Source: Cyclobacteriaceae bacterium
GTDB lineage: Bacteria > Bacteroidota > Bacteroidia > Cytophagales > Cyclobacteriaceae
NCBI GenBank assembly: GCA_019638395.1
Contig: JAHBTX010000003.1
Span: forward strand, 124,001-188,000
Length of the DNA: 64,000 bases
Direction: 5' to 3'
The translations under genes and the position numbers were made by a program. Below the pieces are notes generated by a model. It was not told the origin of the DNA, did not search any database, and saw only the letters and a program-made list of their open reading frames with translations. Shown piece after piece: positions 29,166 through 36,474 of the stretch. How positions within the stretch are numbered: the stretch's first letter is position 1; each line of letters opens with the position of its first letter.

Positions 29166-30368
29166 CTACGACATTAAAAAGTTGAATGCTGGAACAAGGT
29201 TAATTACTTTGCCTTTAATCTTAAGCATATCCTCTTGCTGTTTGGTAACGATTATGCCCTGTTTCATTTCAAAAAAATCCATCGCCTCCAATAGTCCTTT
29301 TGTTTCACGGTCTTTGTTTTCGGAATGCAGCTGTTCGCAAACTTGAATAAGCATTTTACACTTCTCGTCTTCAAAGACTACAAAATCGCACTCTGTCTGT
29401 TCGCGGAAGTAGGAAAGTTTGTATTTTTTCTTTCTTAAGAACAAGAAAACAATATTCTCTAATAAACGCCCCTTGTCTTTGGTATAGCTCAAACTGTTGG
29501 CATTTACCAAACCGGTGTCAATGGCATACACCTTTCGTGGGTTAACGGTTCTGTTTTTGGCCGACCAGCTAAATCGTTGTAAAAAGAAAAGCAGGTATGT
29601 ATCCTCCAGCCATGATAGATAGTCAGATACTGTATTGGCCGAGCCAACGTTGAATGCTTTTCGAATGCTGTTGTAGGTAACTTCTTTGCCCACATTGGAA
29701 ATCAAAAAAAGTGTTATGTCCAATAATGTTCCTACATTCTTAATTCCATAGCGTATGGCAATATCACGTGACACAATATCTTTTAGAAGCATATGTAGTA
29801 CTTCCGGATTTTCGTCTCGCAGGTATTCTGGAAATCCCCCATGATGAATATACCGCTCAAAAGCAGACATGGTGTTTTTTACTTTGTTGTACGCTAAAAA
29901 CTCAGGATAGGAAAATGGAAACAATTCATGGCGTAAATGCCGCCCGGTAAGCCGTGTGCCCAATTCCTTGCTAAGTAACGAAGCATTTGAGCCTGTAATA
30001 AAAACTTTTTTACCGCGGTCGTGCAGTTGCCTTACATAGATTTCCCATGAACCTACATTCTGTATTTCATCAAAAAAGTAAACTTCCGTTTCTGAACCAA
30101 TTACTTCATCTAATTTTTGAAAGTCGCCCACCACAAAATCATGTACACGAGGGTCTTCAAAATTGAAATACGCAGTGGCTGTTTTATAACGGTGTTTTAC
30201 TTGTTCCATCAGAGTACTTTTGCCACACCTTCGGATACCAGAGATCACCTCCACCTGATTGCCGCTTGTTTTCATCTGACTTATATAGTCGCGTACTATA
30301 AAAGAAGAGATTCTTTTATGCTCCTGTTGAAGCCGGTAGGCTATCTCCACCTCAGATTTTAATACCAT
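29166..30368 (-). CDS. AAA-type ATPase with C-terminal DUF4143 domain
   Basis: 400 residues. The N-terminal ATPase has Walker A GIRRCGKST (44-52) and Walker B VYFFDEIQN with Asp100-Glu101, followed by the sensor segment VFITGSNASLL. The middle holds TGRHLRHELFPFSYPEFL, typical of the family. The C-terminal DUF4143 region (about 200-360) has a winged-helix part (VTYNSIRKAFNVGSANTVSDYLSWLE) and a PD-(D/E)XK-like core: LENIVFLFLRKKKY then FREQTECDFVVF. The family is common in Bacteroidota and archaea as stand-alone, mobile-looking genes of unknown function. It shares no theme with its neighbours. It sits where a T9SS gene body appears to be missing and has its own repeat-bearing promoter region. 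Gain by insertion is likely. Confidence 0.88.
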   Translation of the reverse strand: MVLKSEVEIAYRLQQEHKRISSFIVRDYISQMKTSGNQVEVISGIRRCGKSTLMEQVKHRYKTATAYFNFEDPRVHDFVVGDFQKLDEVIGSETEVYFFDEIQNVGSWEIYVRQLHDRGKKVFITGSNASLLSKELGTRLTGRHLRHELFPFSYPEFLAYNKVKNTMSAFERYIHHGGFPEYLRDENPEVLHMLLKDIVSRDIAIRYGIKNVGTLLDITLFLISNVGKEVTYNSIRKAFNVGSANTVSDYLSWLEDTYLLFFLQRFSWSAKNRTVNPRKVYAIDTGLVNANSLSYTKDKGRLLENIVFLFLRKKKYKLSYFREQTECDFVVFEDEKCKMLIQVCEQLHSENKDRETKGLLEAMDFFEMKQGIIVTKQQEDMLKIKGKVINLVPAFNFLMS

Positions 30369-30400
30369 AGCTTATTTGTTTATACTGTAAATGTACAAAA

Positions 30401-30440
30401 GTTTATTTTAACAGTATGAAATAGTTTATTTTACCAGTAT
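30401..30440 (-). repeat. Direct repeats upstream of the DUF4143 ATPase gene
   Basis: Two 17-bp copies, GTTTATTTTAACAGTAT (30401-30417) and GTTTATTTTACCAGTAT (30424-30440), differ at one base and lie 23 bp apart. A partial inverted copy (ATACTGTAAA, about 30383-30392) lies closer to the gene. They are confined to the 89-bp gap before the ATPase start. Roughly two helical turns of spacing on one face would suit cooperative binding, possibly autoregulation. Confidence 0.5.
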
Positions 30441-30457
30441 ATAGTATTAGGAAAAGA

Positions 30458-31093
30458 TCAACTAAGAATATCGTTCAAAATCTCTGAAATTTCGGAAGCT
30501 TTGTTGACAATCATAAAATGACCGCCTCCATTGATAATGTAATCGGCCTGTTTTGCTGGTAGAATCTTATCTACGCCCCCATGAATTTTTATAGTGTTTA
30601 CAGGCTTGTGGGTGTTTCTCCAACGAACGATTTTATCAATTGCCCACTTTAAGTAAATACGATCTGTAGTTCTAATAATTTCTTTGAGAAGACGTTTCTC
30701 ACCATCATTTGTAATTCCAAATAACCAATAGGTTATTGAATTAATGTACATGAATAAATCTGAAGGGATTAATCTATGAATCCGAAGTTGTCCGGCTACG
30801 CGATATAAAAGTGGAATTTCATACTTAGTAGCTACAGAGGAGATTAAAACGACTTTGCCAAAATCTACTTGCTTAGCGATTTCAGTGGCGATTATTCCTC
30901 CAAACGAAACACCTATAAGTATTGGCTTATTGGTTACGATCTGCTTGCGGATCCTTTCTGAATATGCTTCAATAGATTCAGATACTTCAGGCCTTACCCA
31001 CTCAATGTGAATCAATTCTACATCATCCAGTTTCAGAAAATCAAAGACTCTTTTATCAGCTCCTAATCCACTCAGCAGATAAACAGGTTTCAT
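30458..31093 (-). CDS. Small alpha/beta-hydrolase-fold protein
   Basis: 211 residues without a signal peptide. The fold is suggested by the opening VYLLSGLGADKRVF (oxyanion loop strand) and the nucleophile elbow GVSFGG (Ser in ILIGVSFGGIIATEIA). An IHGGVDKILP segment offers the usual acid position, and NGGGHFMIVNKASE gives the catalytic histidine near the end. The substrate is unknown; it is likely a cytoplasmic esterase-like enzyme. It begins 12 bp after the stop of the haem lipoprotein gene and is probably co-transcribed with it. The short length reflects a reduced lid region. Confidence 0.75.
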   Translation of the reverse strand: MKPVYLLSGLGADKRVFDFLKLDDVELIHIEWVRPEVSESIEAYSERIRKQIVTNKPILIGVSFGGIIATEIAKQVDFGKVVLISSVATKYEIPLLYRVAGQLRIHRLIPSDLFMYINSITYWLFGITNDGEKRLLKEIIRTTDRIYLKWAIDKIVRWRNTHKPVNTIKIHGGVDKILPAKQADYIINGGGHFMIVNKASEISEILNDILS

Positions 31094-31105
31094 AAACCTT
31101 GGGCT

Positions 31106-33349
31106 CTACCGCTTCACATCCCAGTTTTTTCTTTCAGCACGACCAAGCTTTCCAATTTCCAATGACCGAAGTGTAGTACCGCCTGGTGGTATGTGTTTGG
31201 TAAAGCTGCGTACTTCTTTTACCTCGTCCACCGTAATTACGGAAGCCTTGTTATTAAAATCGCTGCTGTTGCGAATGTAACTGAGCACCGATGCCAAATA
31301 CTCATCGCTGTTACCGGCCATAGGCGGCATGTTGTTGGGATATTCTTTTCCATCCACCGGCCCTTGCAATCCCATCAACATCAGTTGTATCAAAGCAATC
31401 TTATCGCCCGTAACGCGGGCCGAACCAATTAGTGGTGGAGCTGGCATCGGGTTACTGCCAATCAATACGCCTTTTCCGTCCAACCCATGACAATTGGAGC
31501 AAAGTTGTTTGTAATGCGTGGCACCTTTCGAAACCAATTCCCTATCGGCAGGACTTAGATTTTTCAATCGGGCCAACTCGGTTTCGGTTTTAATTTTTGT
31601 TTCTTCAAATACTTTGAATGAGAACTGCATCAATTCATTATCGGGATTGGCCGTCAGTAATTGTTGTACGATGTCCTTCGCTACGTTGTTGGTACTGGTT
31701 CGTAATGAAAGCATAAGTTGAATGCGCACATCAGCACTGGTATCGGCAGTTAGTTTACTTAAAGCTGAAATTACTTCGGTATTATTTTGTTGAATGAACA
31801 ATTCGCTAGCCCAAACAGCACTCTTGCGCACGTGTGCATCGGCATCGCGTAAAGCAAGTGTTACGGTTTCCTGATCCAATGCTTCTAAACCTTCTAATGT
31901 CCATAGTGCATGAATGCGAGCCAGTTGTTCACCATTACTTACTAATTTTTTCAATGCTGGCACTACCGACTTATCCTTTCGGATGATGATGGTTTGCTGC
32001 GCCATGTCGCGCCACCAACCATTGGGGTGCGATAGATATTGCACTAACTCCGCTGCCGGTTGATTCAGCATATTCGGTTTGGTGCGATCGGGCTTAAAAT
32101 TTTTATGCACTACCCGGTAGATGCGGCCCATGCCTTTGTTTTTGTCAAGCCCCAGTTCCACAATTTTTTTTCCGAGGTATGAATCGGGTGGCGTCCATTC
32201 GCCTTCTTGAATAATGCCGTGATACATATCAACAATGTAGAAGCAGCCATCGGGCCCTGTATAGGTATTGACGGGCCTGAAGTTCATATCCGCGGAAGCA
32301 AGCCAATCCACTTCTTTGTATGCCGATTCAATTCTGATTTTTCCATTTTGATTAATCACCTTGCCGCGTTTAATCACGCGCCCTACCGGTTCGGGAATAA
32401 AATAATCGCCCACCATATTAGCGGGTAATCGATCGCCTCTGAAAATAGATTGACCGGCACCCGATGTAAACCGAACCAGCGTACTGTCTTCGCGTAACGC
32501 ACGCGGGCCACCTTGTGCATCAACATTGCCGATAACCGGCCACAGGTAGGTGAAATCTTCGGAGTACTGATCTTTAAAATTTAACGCACCATAAGCAGGC
32601 ATTTGTTGAATTTGTACTGCGGGTAAGCCAGGCCCGGCTTCGGAGTAAAAAAGTTTTCCATAATTATCGGCTGTTAAGCCCCATTGGCCAATCATGTTAT
32701 CAACTAATGTATCGGCCATCAGCATTCCGTTTTTGTATTTGTAGCGCAGGTTATCGCGCGAAGGATAAATCCAGTTATCGAGATTCCAATAGAAACCTCC
32801 GTTTTGATGTTCGAGGTTGCGCGAGTCGATCGTATTATTTTTATAAACAATTCTTTTTTCATCGGCCATGCCATCGCCATTGGTGTCTTTATAACTCCAC
32901 ACATGTTGCTGGTTGGTAACGGTTACCAACACTTCATCGCCCACCGGCAACACGGTGCGCGGCAATACCAGGCTATCGATAAAAATGCTAACCTGATCCA
33001 TTCGTCCATCATTATCAGTATCAACTAATTTCATAATGCGACTGGTGGGTTCGTATTCTTCCGTTGCATCAGCATCCTTCATGTAGGTATTCATCTGCAC
33101 CACATACATAGCTCCGTTTCCATCCCACGCAATGGCCACAGGCTCTTGTACCATGGGTTCGCTGGCAACCAATTCAATCCGATAGCCAGGTGGCAGTTGA
33201 AATTTTCTCAGACTTTCTTTTGGAGGAAGTGGCTTGGGATCGGGATTGGTGGTAATAAACTTTCGGGTGTATGTTGATTCATCGGCTGATTCTTGCTGGC
33301 ACGAAATCAGCGCCAGCAAAGCAAGCATGGGTATAAACTTTCCTCTCAT
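31106..33349 (-). CDS. PVC-type haem-binding lipoprotein: propeller, HEAT repeats and cytochrome c domain
   Basis: 747 residues. The lipoprotein signal FIPMLALLALISC has its cysteine at 17. Residues of about 45-400 form a glucose-dehydrogenase-like propeller of the membrane-bound dehydrogenase type (YRIELVASEPMVQEPVAIAWD and WIYPSRDNLRYKY). HEAT-like repeats follow at about 420-580 (ALWTLEGLEALD, HVRKSAVWASEL). A class I cytochrome c domain carries CSNCH with haem ligand His621 and a distal methionine probably in NNMPPMAG. Such proteins are thought to oxidise sugars or alcohols and pass electrons to the respiratory chain from the periplasm or outer membrane; real substrates are mostly unknown. 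It is probably transcribed together with the downstream hydrolase. Confidence 0.85.
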   Translation of the reverse strand: MRGKFIPMLALLALISCQQESADESTYTRKFITTNPDPKPLPPKESLRKFQLPPGYRIELVASEPMVQEPVAIAWDGNGAMYVVQMNTYMKDADATEEYEPTSRIMKLVDTDNDGRMDQVSIFIDSLVLPRTVLPVGDEVLVTVTNQQHVWSYKDTNGDGMADEKRIVYKNNTIDSRNLEHQNGGFYWNLDNWIYPSRDNLRYKYKNGMLMADTLVDNMIGQWGLTADNYGKLFYSEAGPGLPAVQIQQMPAYGALNFKDQYSEDFTYLWPVIGNVDAQGGPRALREDSTLVRFTSGAGQSIFRGDRLPANMVGDYFIPEPVGRVIKRGKVINQNGKIRIESAYKEVDWLASADMNFRPVNTYTGPDGCFYIVDMYHGIIQEGEWTPPDSYLGKKIVELGLDKNKGMGRIYRVVHKNFKPDRTKPNMLNQPAAELVQYLSHPNGWWRDMAQQTIIIRKDKSVVPALKKLVSNGEQLARIHALWTLEGLEALDQETVTLALRDADAHVRKSAVWASELFIQQNNTEVISALSKLTADTSADVRIQLMLSLRTSTNNVAKDIVQQLLTANPDNELMQFSFKVFEETKIKTETELARLKNLSPADRELVSKGATHYKQLCSNCHGLDGKGVLIGSNPMPAPPLIGSARVTGDKIALIQLMLMGLQGPVDGKEYPNNMPPMAGNSDEYLASVLSYIRNSSDFNNKASVITVDEVKEVRSFTKHIPPGGTTLRSLEIGKLGRAERKNWDVKR

Positions 33350-33434
33350 CCTGTCAATCTATTAAAGTGCGGGACGAAGATTGAAAAAAAGCAATTGCGA
33401 ATCAATTGGTTTTATACCAAAGCAAAGAGGACTA

Positions 33435-36398
33435 TCATCGTTTCAATACCAGGTAACCCGCTTCCGATTTAAGTCCGCTTTTAAATTCTATTTTGTAAAA
33501 GTAGGTACCTGAAGGGAGTTCATTTCCGGTATTGGACTTTCCGGCAAACACCACCGTATCGTTATTGTAGTTGGTGCCGTTCCACACCAAAGCACCCCAC
33601 CGGTTGTAAATAGATACTTCATTCTCGCGGGTATTATCGAGTATGTTTATGTGTTCAATCAGAAAAACATCATTGGTCCCATCATTATTAGGCGATATGG
33701 CATTGTAAATGTTTATTTCACCAACCACCTTAATTCCAAATTTTTGTACTACACAGGTATAAATATCGCATACGCGTATGCTTATACTGTCAATGCCTGA
33801 AAATTGAATACCGGTATAATCAATTATCAGATTAAAACTGTTGTCGATATAGGCCGAAGCCCAGCGGCCTGTGGGTGGAACAATGGCTAACTGCGAAAGG
33901 TCAAGGTTATTATCCGAATCGCTAATCAAATCAAGCAGGTTAAGTGTAACAATACCGCCAATCTGCGTAACAAGGGGTACGTTATCTACAACCGGAGGAA
34001 TGTTATCGCAACCTGGCAAAGCTATAGCTGCAATTACTGCAGTTCGAAGGCTTTCGCAAGTGCCGTTGTTAATGGCCACGTAATAAGTGGTAGAAGTAGT
34101 AAGTACAGGAGTTGTAAATGTATTGTTGATTTCTCCGGCAATGGCAGTGCCTCCGCTTGCAACCGTGTACCACCGGTATTGTCCGGCTGCACCGCCTGCA
34201 GCAGTTAAGGTAACACTGGCAGGCAGGCACGAAGCTGCGCCTGTAACAGTAGGTGCATTGGGTATAGCTTGAATAGTGGCGGTTACTTCTGTGCGTGTGC
34301 TTTCGCAGAACCCATTATTAATAGCAACATAATACGATGTTGTGGTTGTAAGGATGGGTGTGGTATAGGTAGCATTGGTTTGCCCGGCAATGGCAGTACC
34401 ACCAGTGGCTGCGGTGTACCAACGATATTGTCCGGCAACACCTCCGGTGGCACTCAGTACAACAGTTCCGCTTCCGCATCGGGAAGCATTTGTACCTGAA
34501 GGAGCACCCGGTATGGTATTAATGGTGGCTACTACTGCTGTGCGTGTACTTTCGCACGTACCATTGTTGATAGCAACATAATAAGTTGTTGTTATGGTAA
34601 GCACTGGCGTAATAAAGGTGTTGTTGGTTTGTCCGGCAATGGCAGTGCCACCGGTAGCTACGGTGTACCATCGGTACTGCCCGGCTGTTCCCCCTGTGGC
34701 ACTAAGTGTAACATTGCCGGTTCCACAAAATGAAGCACTGGTTGTGGTGGGTGCTGCAGGTGGGGTGTTGATAGTTGCTGTTACAAGTGTTCGGGTACTT
34801 TCGCAGGTTCCGTTATTGATGGCAACATAGTAAGGTGTTGTTACGGTAAGCGATGGTGTAACATAAGTTGCAGCTGTTTGTCCGGCAATGGCCGTGCCAC
34901 CGGTGGCTACCGTGTACCACCTGTATTGCCCGGCCACTCCGCCAGCGGCAGAAAGTGTTACACTACCCGTTCCACATGAGGAGGCACCGGTTGAAGTGGG
35001 TGCTGAGGGTGGAGTGTTTATAGTGGCTGTTACAAGTGTTCTGGCACCCTCACAACTTCCATTGTTGATGGCGACATAATAATCTGTTGTTACAGTTATG
35101 ACCGGTGTGGCATACGTGGCGTTGGTTTGTCCGGCAATGGCAGTACCACCTGATGCTACTGTGTACCAGCGGTATTGTCCTGCAGCAGCACCGGTGGCTG
35201 TAAGCGTTACACTGGAGCTTCCACAAGCCGATGCTCCCGTAGTACCTGGAGGTGCTGGAACTGTGTTGATAGTTGCTGTTACAAGTGTTCGGGTACTTTC
35301 GCAGGTTCCGTTATTGATGGCAACATAGTAAGGTGTTGTTACGGCAAGCGATGGTGTAACATAAGTTGCAGCTGTTTGTCCGGCAATGGCGGTGCCACCG
35401 GTGGCTACCGTGTACCACCTGTATTGCCCGGCCGCACCACCGGTAGCAGTTAACGTAACGGTTCCGGTTCCACAACGTGCAGCGCCTGTCGCGCCCGGTG
35501 CTGTTGGTAATGGGTTAATGGTTAAGGAAGCAGCATTGGTAAATGCATCTACCACGGCCGTACCCGAAATGCGACACCGGTAATTTCCGGCTCCGAAATT
35601 TCCGGTTGTGTTTACGGATAAGGTGGCTGTGGTAACATTGCTGTAACCACCACCATTGTTAAGATCAGTCCATACACCCGGGCTACTTTCAAATTGCCAG
35701 CGGTATGTTATGGCAGGATTACCGGTTGCTGCTGTGGTAAATGTTGCGGTAACTCCATTACAAACTGTAGCTGCGTTGGGTTGAATAGAAACAACGATGG
35801 GTGGAGTAAAACTTACATTATCTAAACGGTTTGTTGTATTGGCATCACGGTACAGACCCCTGATTTGCAACGTGGCAAGGTCACTTAGTATACTTTGAAT
35901 TTGTGTCTCTGCAGCAACAGGCCCGATAGGGCTATTGGTTGTTTTCCAAAATCCAAGGGCATTATTAAACACAACCGAATATGTAGACCACGCGGGTGCT
36001 GCAACAGGTTGATTAGGTGTGGCAGGAAAATAATATAAAGTTATACCGGCATTATCGGCAATGGTAACTTCTGCATACTGATTAGGGGTTCCTGTTGTGC
36101 TTTGCTGAATATCATAACGAAGCGTTCCGTTATAATAAGCACTCCGGTTACCCAAATATGCAGCGGGAGCAACAAAATTAAATGGTATGTACAACGATCC
36201 TGCTCCCAATACAATTACAAAAGGATTTCCAAACACCATACCGCCAGGATTTCCGCCAGTAGCGGAGTAGCCAATGGTTCCATCAGCATCGTTCGGGGTT
36301 GTCCAGCCCTGCGCATTTACATCGAATGTGCTTGAAATTTGTGCATAACCTGCACCCGTTGTTAAAAACAGCCCTATTAAAATAACGTATCGAAACAT
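33435..36398 (-). CDS. T9SS type-B surface protein: laminin-B-like domain and six tandem Ig-like repeats
   Basis: 987 residues from the ATG at 36398. The frame is open to 36428, but this ATG starts the signal peptide FRYVILIGLFLTTGAGYAQ. A laminin-B-like domain at about 20-205 (FDVNAQGW, GNPGGMV, YLGNRSAYYNGTLRYDIQQ, RLDNVSF) precedes an Ig-like module (about 208-300). Six tandem repeats of about 82 residues follow (about 300-790), each with CGTGxVTLxATGG, GQYRWYTVATGGTAIAGQ and YYVAINNGTCES. A cadherin-like module and the gliding-type sorting domain (YNAISPNNDGTNDVF, YNRWGALVWNG, final LVLKR) close the protein. It lacks the FG-GAP blocks of its relatives and looks like a stalk-type adhesin. 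The repeats are very alike at DNA level, so length variation between strains is likely. Confidence 0.9.
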   Translation of the reverse strand: MFRYVILIGLFLTTGAGYAQISSTFDVNAQGWTTPNDADGTIGYSATGGNPGGMVFGNPFVIVLGAGSLYIPFNFVAPAAYLGNRSAYYNGTLRYDIQQSTTGTPNQYAEVTIADNAGITLYYFPATPNQPVAAPAWSTYSVVFNNALGFWKTTNSPIGPVAAETQIQSILSDLATLQIRGLYRDANTTNRLDNVSFTPPIVVSIQPNAATVCNGVTATFTTAATGNPAITYRWQFESSPGVWTDLNNGGGYSNVTTATLSVNTTGNFGAGNYRCRISGTAVVDAFTNAASLTINPLPTAPGATGAARCGTGTVTLTATGGAAGQYRWYTVATGGTAIAGQTAATYVTPSLAVTTPYYVAINNGTCESTRTLVTATINTVPAPPGTTGASACGSSSVTLTATGAAAGQYRWYTVASGGTAIAGQTNATYATPVITVTTDYYVAINNGSCEGARTLVTATINTPPSAPTSTGASSCGTGSVTLSAAGGVAGQYRWYTVATGGTAIAGQTAATYVTPSLTVTTPYYVAINNGTCESTRTLVTATINTPPAAPTTTSASFCGTGNVTLSATGGTAGQYRWYTVATGGTAIAGQTNNTFITPVLTITTTYYVAINNGTCESTRTAVVATINTIPGAPSGTNASRCGSGTVVLSATGGVAGQYRWYTAATGGTAIAGQTNATYTTPILTTTTSYYVAINNGFCESTRTEVTATIQAIPNAPTVTGAASCLPASVTLTAAGGAAGQYRWYTVASGGTAIAGEINNTFTTPVLTTSTTYYVAINNGTCESLRTAVIAAIALPGCDNIPPVVDNVPLVTQIGGIVTLNLLDLISDSDNNLDLSQLAIVPPTGRWASAYIDNSFNLIIDYTGIQFSGIDSISIRVCDIYTCVVQKFGIKVVGEINIYNAISPNNDGTNDVFLIEHINILDNTRENEVSIYNRWGALVWNGTNYNNDTVVFAGKSNTGNELPSGTYFYKIEFKSGLKSEAGYLVLKR
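34020..35500 (-). repeat. Tandem coding repeat array, six units of about 246 bp
   Basis: The six Ig-like units of the surviving surface-protein gene form a tandem DNA repeat. Two segments, about 34766-34935 and 35264-35433, are almost identical over some 170 bp; I see only two mismatches in the aligned part. They lie 498 bp apart, i.e. two units. This indicates recent duplication or gene conversion of a two-unit block. Recombination across the array would add or remove whole domains in frame. Confidence 0.85.
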
Positions 36399-36412
36399 AA
36401 CTGCTATCTGAA

Positions 36413-36431
36413 AAATTGCAAATAGCAATTT
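36413..36431. promoter_or_regulatory. Palindrome upstream of the Ig-repeat surface-protein gene
   Basis: AAATTGC and GCAATTT form a perfect 7-bp inverted repeat around AAATA, 14 bp upstream of the ATG at 36398. It lies within the likely leader or promoter, in the 76-bp gap after the DUF2207 gene. It is unlike the TCACAT/ATGTGA motif of other surface genes. Role inferred only from symmetry and position. Confidence 0.35.
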
Positions 36432-36474
36432 CGTTAAAAATAAACAGAATGACTAACGCGTTTCGATGATTGAA

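Noticed and set aside
34020-35500. A regular repeat array that could be mistaken for CRISPR or satellite DNA
   Set aside because: Units are about 246 bp, remain in one reading frame and encode Ig-like domains; repeats are too long and too diverged for CRISPR.
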